This document shows, piece after piece, positions 1-6,292 of a DNA stretch of 9,161 nt. How positions within the stretch are numbered: position 1 is the stretch's first letter; the number at the start of each line of letters is the position of its first letter. The stretch comes from Candidatus Glassbacteria bacterium RIFCSPLOWO2_12_FULL_58_11 (GTDB lineage Bacteria; Gemmatimonadota; Glassbacteria; GWA2-58-10), in NCBI GenBank assembly GCA_001780825.1, contig MFIX01000025.1, positions 14,880 through 24,040 of the forward strand. Reading direction: 5' to 3'. The notes below the pieces were generated by a model. That model was not told where the DNA came from and made no database searches. It saw only the letters and a program-made list of their open reading frames with translations. Position numbers and translations under genes: made by a program.

Positions 1-1535
1 CCGGGCAGTGCATCGAAATGTATGACTCCCAGGGAGCCCATATATTCCATACGCGGATGTACGGCTTCCCCACCGGAGTGGCGGCCGCCGGACTGGCACT
101 CAAAGGGCACCATCCGGAGGCGGATAGATTCTGCGAATGGGCCTATGGCAAATACATGCACGATCTGTTTCCGGCGCGGGAGGTCCAGGACGGCTCGGTG
201 CACGGCAGTCTGGCCTATGGCCGCAAGTACACCATGTGGCTGACCGGGCATTTTATCGCCTGCTGGTACTCGGCAACCGGGGAAAATCTCTGGCAGATGA
301 TCCGCGAGGAGCAGGGCGACTGGGCCTGGCGCGAGGCCCTTTTCCTGATTTACGCCGAGCAACCGGACGGCAAAATGGTGCGCTACGGGGACAATTTCTT
401 CCGCGGCACCGAGCGCTTCAGCTTCCGGGTGATCTCCGAGCGCGCTTTCGCCTATGATGAGCCGCTGGGCCGCGGCTATGTCGATTACCTGCTGAAGAAG
501 CACGCCGGGATTACCAATGACCGTCAGGGCATGGAAATCGGCAGCGAGTACCAGGTCTTCCTGTACTGGGACCCGGATCGGCCCGGCTTAGATCGCAATG
601 TCCTGCCGACAAGAACTCTGTTCAGCCCCCACGGGACCGGGATGGCTTTCTGGCGCAGCGGCTGGGGCCCGGAGGACACTTTCATCTTTTTCAAATGCGG
701 CGACTATTTCGACAACCACGGGCATTTCGATGCCGGGCATGTCGAGGTGTTCCGCCGTGCCCCGCTCCTGATCGAAGCCGGCTCCTATGAGGGCGGGACC
801 GAAAGCCAGCACTATATAAAATTCTTCCACAACTCAATCGCCCACAACACGATCCAGATCGTGGATCCCGCGGACCCGGAGGACGCCGGCTCCCAGCGTT
901 TCTACAACAACCAGAACATGAACACTATCGAGGACTACCGTCTGGATAAAAAGCGCGAGATGGGCAATGTGGTTTTCTACCGGGATGAAGGCGATTTGGT
1001 TTGCCTGGCCGCGGATTTCAGCGCCGCCTACCCAGAGGACAGAGTGCGCAGCGTAGTGCGTGAGCTGGCCTGGATCGGCGAGCGTTACCTGGTGGTGCTC
1101 GACAATATCGTGCTGGCGGATAGTAAATATCAGCCACGGATACTCTGGCATTATGCTGTCAAACCCAGGCTGGGTCAGCGGCGGTTCACGGTAGCGGATG
1201 GCGGAGCGCGGGCCGTGATCAGCGTGCTGGCTCCGGTCAATGCCGTGCTCGATACAGTGAAGGCTTTCACCGTGGGTACCGGCGTATATCCGCCGGAGCA
1301 TCCCCGGCCCGAGCTGGGAGTGGGCCGGGCCGAGGTCAGCGCGCCGGTTAGCGCAGACACGCTATTCACTTTCGTGCAGGTGATCGATATCGCCGATGAG
1401 AGCATACAGCCCGCCGAACCGCTGTGCCGGGTGACTGACGCCGGCCATTCAGTGACTGTCAGCCTGCCGACCGGAGAACTCAGGCTGGAGGGACAGCCCG
1501 GCAGCCGCAGCGTTATCGATTTTTTTAAGAATTAG
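1..1535 (+). CDS. Heparinase II/III family protein, C-terminal part (5' end outside window)
   Basis: The frame is open to the left edge (reading from base 3: G-Q-C-I-E before the first Met at 18), so the start lies outside and about 510 residues are visible; family members are often 600-850 aa. Numbering from the Met at 18, the first ~160 residues are Trp/Tyr-rich and helical-looking (DGSVHGSLAYGRKY at 58-71), fitting the alpha-toroid domain of these polysaccharide lyases. From ~200 onward is the beta-sandwich half, with the hallmark HGHFDAGH at 234-241 and HNSIAHNTIQIVDP at 271-284. Family members cleave uronic-acid-containing polysaccharides by beta-elimination with His/Tyr catalysis; the His-rich HGHFDAG segment contributes to the active site or metal site. 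Location is probably periplasmic or extracellular, but the signal region is not visible. It sits 68 bp upstream of the GH43-like gene, probably in one operon. Substrate (heparinoid, alginate-like or other) cannot be assigned. Confidence 0.85.
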   Translation, partial: GQCIEMYDSQGAHIFHTRMYGFPTGVAAAGLALKGHHPEADRFCEWAYGKYMHDLFPAREVQDGSVHGSLAYGRKYTMWLTGHFIACWYSATGENLWQMIREEQGDWAWREALFLIYAEQPDGKMVRYGDNFFRGTERFSFRVISERAFAYDEPLGRGYVDYLLKKHAGITNDRQGMEIGSEYQVFLYWDPDRPGLDRNVLPTRTLFSPHGTGMAFWRSGWGPEDTFIFFKCGDYFDNHGHFDAGHVEVFRRAPLLIEAGSYEGGTESQHYIKFFHNSIAHNTIQIVDPADPEDAGSQRFYNNQNMNTIEDYRLDKKREMGNVVFYRDEGDLVCLAADFSAAYPEDRVRSVVRELAWIGERYLVVLDNIVLADSKYQPRILWHYAVKPRLGQRRFTVADGGARAVISVLAPVNAVLDTVKAFTVGTGVYPPEHPRPELGVGRAEVSAPVSADTLFTFVQVIDIADESIQPAEPLCRVTDAGHSVTVSLPTGELRLEGQPGSRSVIDFFKN

Positions 1536-1587
1536 CCAGGCCGTCTTAGCGGCATACTGCAAGCCATGCTTGCCATGAACCGGATTC

Positions 1588-1594
1588 AGGGGAG
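1588..1594 (+). promoter_or_regulatory. Ribosome binding site supporting a GTG start
   Basis: AGGGGAG ends 9 nt before the GTG at 1604. No ATG in this frame lies between this site and the signal-peptide-like N-terminus, so the site decides the GTG start of the GH43-like gene. Confidence 0.6.
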
Positions 1595-1603
1595 ATCAGA
1601 ACA

Positions 1604-2569
1604 GTGCAAAGAAAAGAATTTCTGCTCGGCGCAGCCGGCGCAGCCATATCCCTGGCCTCGACGGCACAGCTAATTGGGAGAGCGCAGGTTAATATGGACT
1701 CGGCTTTCAAGCTTCAGACCGGCCAGGCCCTGGCCGACCCCTGCCTGTTGAATGCCGGGGACAGTTATTACCTTATCGGGACCGGCCAGTCCCGTCGGCC
1801 CAGGGAGAGCGGGCTGGCTTTCGACCTTTACCAGTCCCCGGACCTGCTGAGCTGGAAAAATCTGGGTCCGGTGCTGAAACTGCCCGAGTTCGAGGGCAGC
1901 CGGGAGGGGAACTACTGGGCCCCGGAAATCCTGCCTTTCGGCGGGAAATTTTACCTCTACTACACTGCGGACTCTTTCGGCAACCCCGAGAAAAGATTCG
2001 TCCGGGTAGCGCTGGCCGAGCGGATCGAGGGACCCTACGAGGACAGCGGACAAAAATTGACCGCCGAGCCCTCGATTGACGGTCACCCGGCGTATGCTAA
2101 CCCGGCCGAGGGCTACCTTTTCTATACCGGAAACGAGGGCAACCGCAATGTGGGGCAGTTGATGGTGGACCGTTTGATCACTCCCCTGCAGACCGCCAAT
2201 GAGCCGGTCAAAGTCTTCCCGGAGGAGACTGTCCCCTGGGAGGAGGGGCCGTTCACCTGGCAGCACGGCGGCTCGACTTACCTGTTTACCAGCATGGGCA
2301 ACTGGCGCGATGGGAGCTACCATATCCTGGTTTCCCGGGCGGATAAAACAGGCGGTCCCTTCCAGCGGCTCACCCGCGCCGACGGCAACGCGAACGTGCT
2401 TGCCACTCACGAAGCGGAGCAGTCCGGGCCGGGGCACAATTCGATATTCAGCGGTCCGGGCGGCAAGACCTTCATCTGCTACCACGCCTGGGACTCCGGC
2501 CACACCGGCCGTTATCCCTGGGCCGCGCCATTGGAATGGGTTGATGGTTTTCCGGTGGCTAAGCAGTAA
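1604..2569 (+). CDS. Glycoside hydrolase family 43-like enzyme, exported
   Basis: The 321-aa product has a Tat-like N-terminus (QRKEFLLGAAGAA; Arg3-Lys4 instead of twin Arg) and then a five-bladed beta-propeller-type sequence. The three expected GH43 acidic residues can be placed: Asp45 in ADPCLL (base), Asp159 in SIDGHPAY (pKa modulator) and Glu214 in WEEGPF (acid). NYWAPEI (103-109) and GPGHNSIF (275-282, with the conserved propeller His) also match. GH43 and related clan GH-F enzymes are inverting arabinanases, arabinofuranosidases, xylosidases or galactosidases; which one applies here cannot be told. The length is that of a bare catalytic domain without a carbohydrate-binding module. The GTG start is chosen because AGGGGAG lies 9 nt upstream and the signal peptide begins there. 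Flanked by the heparinase-like gene (68-bp gap) and the GH2 gene (67-bp gap), it most likely belongs to the same degradation operon. Confidence 0.85.
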   Translation: MQRKEFLLGAAGAAISLASTAQLIGRAQVNMDSAFKLQTGQALADPCLLNAGDSYYLIGTGQSRRPRESGLAFDLYQSPDLLSWKNLGPVLKLPEFEGSREGNYWAPEILPFGGKFYLYYTADSFGNPEKRFVRVALAERIEGPYEDSGQKLTAEPSIDGHPAYANPAEGYLFYTGNEGNRNVGQLMVDRLITPLQTANEPVKVFPEETVPWEEGPFTWQHGGSTYLFTSMGNWRDGSYHILVSRADKTGGPFQRLTRADGNANVLATHEAEQSGPGHNSIFSGPGGKTFICYHAWDSGHTGRYPWAAPLEWVDGFPVAKQ

Positions 2570-2594
2570 GGTGGCACGGCCAGTCGTCTCATAA

Positions 2595-2623
2595 TTTACA
2601 TTATATATACAACTTTTTATACC
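2595..2623 (+). promoter_or_regulatory. Possible weak promoter in AT-rich island before GH2 gene
   Basis: The 67-bp gap before the GH2 gene is strikingly AT-rich (about 2590-2620) in GC-rich surroundings. TTTACA (2595-2600) and TATACC (2618-2623) are 17 bp apart and match the sigma70 consensus at 5/6 and 4/6 positions. Transcription would start near 2630, inside the ribosome binding region, which counts against it. The island may simply be a low-structure translation start region. Confidence 0.2.
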
Positions 2624-2636
2624 AGGATGACTCGCA

Positions 2637-4760
2637 ATGAAAAAGAAAAGCGCCGGGATCAACCGCAGAAAATTTCTCAAATACAGTGCCGCATCCTCCG
2701 CCGCACTGGGAGCTTTTTCTCTTTCCGGCCTGCCCGGCGGCCCGGCCGCCGGAGAAGACCGGCTCCCGTTGGGCGGAACCTGGCGGTTCAGGACTGACCC
2801 GCAGGGCCGGGGCGAGGCTGAGGGCTGGCAGCAGGCCGGCCAGGCGGCGGATGCCGCCTGGAGTGAGGATGCCGTGCCGCACACCTGGAAAGTCGCGGAG
2901 GAAACGGCCGACTATTTGGGGCAGGCCTGGTACCGGAAGGAATTCGATGCTCCATCCGAGTGGCGGGACTGTACGGTGCGCCTCGAGTTCGAGGCGGTTT
3001 ATCATACGGCAACGATCTGGTTCAACGGCCAGTCGGTCGGCAGCCACACCGGCAAGGGCTACACGGCTTTTATCATTGACATATCCGCGGCGCTGCTGCC
3101 CGGTGAAAGAAATTTTCTAGTTGTCCGGGTTGATAATTCATTCGATAAGAACATTCTGCCCCGCGGGGACTCTTACGACTGGGCCGCGGATGGCGGTATA
3201 ATCCGTCCGGTAAGCCTGCTGGTAACCGGCAGGACTTTTATCGAGCGGGTGGAGGTGGATGCGGTGCCGGACTTGCAGGGTGGCCGGGCCGATCTGGACT
3301 TCCGGGTGATCCTGCACAACAGCGGAGACCAGGCCGCCGGCCTGGATGTAGGCTACCGGGTAATCGAGGAGGCCAGCGGCCTGATCGTCCTGCAGAAAAG
3401 CCCGGCCGCTTCGGTGTCGCTCGAACCGGGCATGACCCGGGAGGTCGCTCTTCCCCATACAGTTCTTCCCTATCCGAAGCTGTGGCATTTCGACCATCCC
3501 AATCTCTACCATCTGGAAGTCGAGATTCGCTCCGACAGCCGGAAACTGCACAGCCAGGCGGCGGTATTCGGGATACGGACCTTTGAGGTCCGCGACTGCG
3601 GCTTTTATCTCAACGGCGAGCGTGTCCGGTTGATGGGCGTCGAGCGCATGGGCGGCAGCCACCCGGATTTCGGCATGGCCGAGCCCGTCGACTGGATCGA
3701 GCACGACCACCGGGACTTGAAAGAGCTGAACTGCGTTTTTACCCGGGTGCACTGGCCGCAGGACAGCCGTGTGCTGGACTTCTGCGACCGTCATGGAATC
3801 CTGATCCACCTCGAGGTCCCGGCCTGGGGCCCGGAGACTTTCCAGGGCATGAAGAACGAACCGGATAAAAATGTTATGCAGAACGGCCTGGAGCAGCTCC
3901 GGGAAATGATTGCCCGCGACCGCAACCACCCTTGCATATTCGCCTGGGGCGTGGCTAATGAGATCGACGGGCAGAACCCGGCGGCTTTCAATTTCGCCAG
4001 GCGGATGTCCGAGGAGGCTGCCCGGCTCGACCCCCGCCGTCTGCGCACTTACGCCTCGAACTCGCTGCTCGAGACCCCGGGCAAAGATGTCTCCGGACTG
4101 ATGGATTTCATCGAGTTCAACGAGTACTATGAGAGCTGGGTCCCCGGGACGGTCGCCGATATGCGGAAAAACCTGGAGGCAATCCACAGCGCATTTCCGG
4201 ACAAGCCGCTGGTAATCTCGGAGTACGGTTACTGCCAGTGCCGTCCTGACCGCACCGGCGGCGATCCCCGGCTGATCGAAATAATGCGCACCCACAATGC
4301 GGTATTCCGCGAGTGCGACTTTATCGGCGGGGCAATCTTTTTTTGCTACAATGACTACCGGACCCATATCGGCGACAAGGGACAGGGCGCGCTCAAGCAA
4401 CGCGTGCACGGCGTGGTGGACCTTTACGGCGAGCATAAGCCATCTTACGAGGCCCTGCGCCAGGAATCCAGCCCGCTTGAATCCCTGGAGATAAGCGGCT
4501 CAGCCGGCGCTCTCAAGGCAACTCTGGTCCTGCGTGCAAGCCTGCCCTCCTACCGTCTGGAAGGCTACAGTCTGCGCTGGATCGCTTACGGAAACCCGGA
4601 CCTGCCGATGGAGCAGCACGCGGCGTCCCTGCCAACCCTGGAGCCGGGCGCCAGCGCGAGCCTGGAACTGCCGTGCGCTCTCGAAAAACCGAGCCGCCTC
4701 AGGGTTGATGTCCTTCGCCCGACGGGTTATTCCGCGGCTACGGCCTGGTGGAAAGCCTGA
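2637..4760 (+). CDS. Glycoside hydrolase family 2 protein (beta-galactosidase/beta-glucuronidase type), Tat signal
   Basis: The 707-aa product starts with a clear twin-arginine signal (NRRKFLK at 9-15, then a hydrophobic Ala/Ser/Leu stretch to ~32), so it is exported folded. It shows the GH2 layout: sugar-binding jelly roll (~44-198, with YLGQAWYRKEF and the GGIIRPV segment), Ig-like domain (~200-313), and TIM barrel (~318-605). The acid/base is Glu442 in NHPCIFAWGVANE (430-442); the nucleophile is Glu529 in PLVISEYGY (524-532). FFCYNDYRTH followed by HGVVDLYGEHKPSYEAL (591-607) is the usual barrel end. About 100 C-terminal residues look like another beta-sandwich. GH2 enzymes are retaining exo-glycosidases (galactosidase, glucuronidase, mannosidase and others); specificity is not decidable here. 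The ATG has AGGA 9 nt upstream. It is the last gene of the putative degradation operon and is followed by the structured region at 4813-4903. Confidence 0.92.
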   Translation: MKKKSAGINRRKFLKYSAASSAALGAFSLSGLPGGPAAGEDRLPLGGTWRFRTDPQGRGEAEGWQQAGQAADAAWSEDAVPHTWKVAEETADYLGQAWYRKEFDAPSEWRDCTVRLEFEAVYHTATIWFNGQSVGSHTGKGYTAFIIDISAALLPGERNFLVVRVDNSFDKNILPRGDSYDWAADGGIIRPVSLLVTGRTFIERVEVDAVPDLQGGRADLDFRVILHNSGDQAAGLDVGYRVIEEASGLIVLQKSPAASVSLEPGMTREVALPHTVLPYPKLWHFDHPNLYHLEVEIRSDSRKLHSQAAVFGIRTFEVRDCGFYLNGERVRLMGVERMGGSHPDFGMAEPVDWIEHDHRDLKELNCVFTRVHWPQDSRVLDFCDRHGILIHLEVPAWGPETFQGMKNEPDKNVMQNGLEQLREMIARDRNHPCIFAWGVANEIDGQNPAAFNFARRMSEEAARLDPRRLRTYASNSLLETPGKDVSGLMDFIEFNEYYESWVPGTVADMRKNLEAIHSAFPDKPLVISEYGYCQCRPDRTGGDPRLIEIMRTHNAVFRECDFIGGAIFFCYNDYRTHIGDKGQGALKQRVHGVVDLYGEHKPSYEALRQESSPLESLEISGSAGALKATLVLRASLPSYRLEGYSLRWIAYGNPDLPMEQHAASLPTLEPGASASLELPCALEKPSRLRVDVLRPTGYSAATAWWKA

Positions 4761-4812
4761 CCGCCCGAGACACGCAAAGTTTTCTGCGGGGCTGGGTCGA
4801 AACCCCGGGCTT

Positions 4813-4903
4813 GGGGGCGGCGCGCGCATGAAGCATGCGCTGCGGGGCCGCCGGGTATGTCCCCGGCGGCCCCACCTGTGCGGCCAGCACAGGCGCCGCC
4901 CCC
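4813..4903. other. Cloverleaf-like four-helix inverted-repeat element (candidate structured RNA or palindromic repeat)
   Basis: Four perfect inverted repeats nest to form a closed four-way junction. P1 is 4813-4823 with 4893-4903 (11 bp, GGGGGCGGCGC). P2 is 4824-4830 with 4834-4840 (7 bp, GCGCATG, loop AAG). P3 is 4844-4855 with 4862-4873 (12 bp, GGGGCCGCCGGG, loop TATGTC). P4 is 4875-4881 with 4887-4893 (CCTGTGC, loop GGCCA; its last pair competes with P1 for G4893). About 72 of 91 nucleotides are paired with no mismatch. P1 abuts P2 directly and P4 abuts P1. It lies 52 bp after the GH2 stop. It is not a tRNA: the arm lengths are wrong and there is no T-loop or CCA. No T tract follows it. 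It could be a 3'-UTR stabiliser or terminator-like RNA, a small RNA, or a DNA-level REP-like element; the strand is unknown. Confidence 0.6.
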
Positions 4904-4985
4904 TGCCCATGGACCCGCTCACCCGCTCCTCCGCTTTCCCGGAACCCGCCTGCAAACTCACGGTTAAAATATATGCCCTCGCTGG

Positions 4986-5019
4986 AGCCGGCCTGCACCG
5001 TAATCATAAAAAGCCGGCT
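4986..5019. repeat. Short inverted repeat AGCCGGC/GCCGGCT
   Basis: AGCCGGC (4986-4992) pairs with GCCGGCT (5013-5019) across a 20-nt loop. The right arm touches the first T of the -35 box of the dinB-operon promoter. Six of its seven bases are self-palindromic (GCCGGC), so chance is possible. The stretch 4904-4985 shows nothing else supportable. Confidence 0.25.
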
Positions 5020-5047
5020 TGACATTTAGTACGAAATCGGATATAAT
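5019..5047 (+). promoter_or_regulatory. Consensus sigma70-type promoter of the dinB-dinB-marR operon
   Basis: TTGACA (5019-5024) and TATAAT (5042-5047) are both perfect consensus hexamers at the ideal 17-bp spacing. Transcription would start near 5054, giving a leader of about 120 nt before the first dinB start at 5176. So strong a core promoter suggests repression as the main control, in agreement with the palindrome overlapping it. Confidence 0.85.
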
Positions 5048-5059
5048 GATATCGTACTA
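5027..5059. promoter_or_regulatory. Long palindromic operator overlapping the promoter
   Basis: TAGTACGAAATC (5027-5038) is the reverse complement of GATATCGTACTA (5048-5059) with one mismatch in 12; the outer 8 bp are perfect. The 9-bp centre is GGATATAAT, so the repeat spans most of the spacer, the -10 box and the likely start site. A bound dimeric repressor would occlude RNA polymerase. The obvious candidate is the MarR-family protein encoded as third gene of the same operon (autorepression). That assignment is inferred from position only; PadR- or BlaI-type proteins elsewhere in the genome are alternatives. Confidence 0.7.
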
Positions 5060-5175
5060 CTTTTTTCTTTTTGCGGTTGTGTTCTCAAGCCTCCGGTGAA
5101 CCGGGCGGCGCAAATTGCCGGTACATCTTGAGGATAAACTTCTTACAGTTCTATCTTTCCGAAAAGGAGACGAGC
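5060..5175 (+). other. 5' leader of the dinB operon, non-coding
   Basis: About 116 nt lie between the operator and the first dinB start. It begins with a T-rich run (T6-C-T5 at 5061-5072) and contains small possible hairpins (CCGG-TGAA-CCGG at 5093-5104; CGGC/GCCG at 5106-5109 and 5117-5120). The dinB frame happens to stay open up to an ATG at 5071, but the codons there look non-coding. No known riboswitch is recognised. Confidence 0.4.
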
Positions 5176-5679
5176 ATGCGCATTATCGATTCGCTACTGA
5201 TGGAGTTGGACCAGGAAACCGCCTCCACGCGTAAAGTGCTGGAGCGGGTTCCCGAGGAGCATCTGAAATGGAAGCCGCATCAGAAGTCGATGACCCTCGG
5301 CCAACTGGCGCTGCATATCGCCATAATCCCCGGCGCTATCGCCGGCTTGGTCTCCCAGGAAGGGCTCGAGTTACCCGGTTTTCGCGAGGATGCCCAGCCG
5401 GCTACCAAGGCGGAAATCCTCCAGGCGCTAGAAGGCAGCCACGCGACCGCTAAAGAATCCCTCGGCAAGCTGGACGACCAGAAAGCCATGGCCACCTGGC
5501 GGCTGACCCGTCAAGGCAAAGAGCTGATGGCTATACCGAAGATCGGGGTGGTGCGGGTAATCCTGCTCAACCACCTGTACCATCACCGGGGCCAGATGAC
5601 CGTGTACCTGCGTCTCCTGAATATTCCGCTCCCCGCAGTATATGGAAGCAGCGCTGATGAAAGCGCTTTCGGTGCGTGA
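5176..5679 (+). CDS. DinB-superfamily protein (first copy)
   Basis: The 167-aa product matches the usual size of the DinB/YfiT-like four-helix-bundle family. The expected metal-binding His triad is present: His47 in LGQLALHIA, and His133 and His137 in the C-terminal NHLYHHRGQ (HxxxHxxQ pattern, Gln140). Characterised members are metal-dependent thiol S-transferases (bacillithiol, mycothiol) or hydrolases, and many are damage- or stress-induced; the activity here is unknown. The start at 5176 is preferred over the in-frame ATG at 5071 because AAGGAG (5164-5169) lies 6 nt upstream and family similarity begins there (MRIIDSLLMEL). It is the first gene of the operon under the promoter at 5019-5047. 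A second, divergent DinB gene follows after 71 bp and a MarR regulator after that. Cytoplasmic; no signal peptide. Confidence 0.88.
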   Translation: MRIIDSLLMELDQETASTRKVLERVPEEHLKWKPHQKSMTLGQLALHIAIIPGAIAGLVSQEGLELPGFREDAQPATKAEILQALEGSHATAKESLGKLDDQKAMATWRLTRQGKELMAIPKIGVVRVILLNHLYHHRGQMTVYLRLLNIPLPAVYGSSADESAFGA

Positions 5680-5736
5680 AACCCGGCTGGCGAAGCATAT
5701 AATTGTTATGTGTAAATGAAGACCGATAACTGTGAT

Positions 5737-5741
5737 GGAGG
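5737..5741 (+). promoter_or_regulatory. Ribosome binding site deciding between two ATGs of the second dinB
   Basis: GGAGG directly abuts an ATG at 5742 and ends 9 nt before a second in-frame ATG at 5751. Zero spacing is not workable for initiation, so the ATG at 5751 is taken as the start. Confidence 0.65.
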
Positions 5742-5750
5742 ATGATTAAG

Positions 5751-6245
5751 ATGGTTAAGGATACGCTGCTGGCGGGATACGGTTTAAGCCAGAGGATAAT
5801 TACCATAAATATCGAGGGTGTGACCCACGCGGAAAGCCTGAAACAGCCCTCGCCAGCGGGCAATTGCCTGAACTGGATCGCCGGTCATATACTGGCAACC
5901 CGGGGTATGATCCTCGGCCTGCTCGGCGGCAAGCCGTTTCTAAGCGAGCAGGATGCCGGGTATTACATTCGCGGCTCCGCGCCGGTCAAGCCTGGTGGAC
6001 CGTGTGTCGAATTCGGACTCCTGAAAGAGGGTCTCGAACAGACCAGCGGGATGATCCTGGAAAAAATTCAGGCAGCGGGCAGCGATTTTATCGAGGAGCC
6101 GTTGAACGTACCGGACTTTCCGGTCAAGCTGGAGAAGCCGAGCCGGGATGCCTATCTGACATTGCTGCTGGTGCATGAGGAGTACCACTGCGGCCAGCTC
6201 GGGCTGGGACGCCGTCTGCTGGGCAAGGATTCGGCAATCAAGTAA
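5751..6245 (+). CDS. DinB-superfamily protein (second, divergent copy)
   Basis: The 164-aa product has little evident residue identity with the preceding DinB protein but the same plan. His46 sits in the NWIAGHILATRG helix, and His142 and His146 in VHEEYHCGQL (HxxxHxxQ, Gln149), the putative metal triad. The segment NCLNWIAGHI is typical of the branch in which a Trp precedes the first ligand. The likely role is a metal-dependent enzyme of thiol or stress metabolism; the substrate is unknown. DinB proteins are often dimers, so a heteromer with the upstream product is possible but only inferred. The start at 5751 follows from GGAGG spacing; 5742 would add three residues. There is a 71-bp gap to the first dinB and a 47-bp gap to the marR gene. 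A perfect TATAAT at 5698-5703 lies in the upstream gap but lacks a -35 partner. Confidence 0.8.
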   Translation: MVKDTLLAGYGLSQRIITINIEGVTHAESLKQPSPAGNCLNWIAGHILATRGMILGLLGGKPFLSEQDAGYYIRGSAPVKPGGPCVEFGLLKEGLEQTSGMILEKIQAAGSDFIEEPLNVPDFPVKLEKPSRDAYLTLLLVHEEYHCGQLGLGRRLLGKDSAIK

Positions 6246-6252
6246 ACTCTCA

Positions 6253-6275
6253 GCCGCCTGGCCGCTAATGGCGGC
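6253..6275 (+). other. Intergenic hairpin ahead of the marR gene
   Basis: GCCGCC (6253-6258) can pair with GGCGGC (6270-6275). A competing shorter pairing is GCCGC (6261-6265) with GCGGC (6271-6275). No T tract follows, so it is not an intrinsic terminator. It lies between the second dinB and the marR start at 6293, where it could reduce read-through or adjust regulator translation. Confidence 0.3.
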
Positions 6276-6292
6276 AAACCAGAAAGAAAAGA

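Noticed and set aside
1559..1573. Hairpin GCAAGC-CAT-GCTTGC after the heparinase-like gene
   Set aside because: The stem is only 6 bp with no T tract. It is too weak to call a terminator inside a likely operon.
1670..2884. 404-aa minus-strand open frame over the GH43-like and GH2 genes
   Set aside because: It lies antisense to two well-supported genes and has no recognisable domain. It is a GC-rich codon shadow.
3138..4436. 432-aa minus-strand open frame over the GH2 gene
   Set aside because: It mirrors the GH2 codon pattern, and its product shows no family motif.
4813..4903. Cloverleaf interpreted as a tRNA or integron attC site
   Set aside because: The arms are 11/7/12/6-7 bp, the P4 loop is GGCCA rather than a T-loop, and there is no CCA. 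No GTTRRRY/RYYYAAC core sites flank it.
4500..5029. Several open frames on both strands across the GH2 3' end and the following gap (up to 162 aa)
   Set aside because: They are Arg/Pro-rich, overlap GH2 or the cloverleaf, lack ribosome sites and resemble no family. High GC and the inverted repeats explain the lack of stops.
5698..5703. Perfect TATAAT between the two dinB genes as an internal promoter
   Set aside because: No -35-like hexamer at 16-18 bp and no TG extension. Read-through from the strong upstream promoter is enough.
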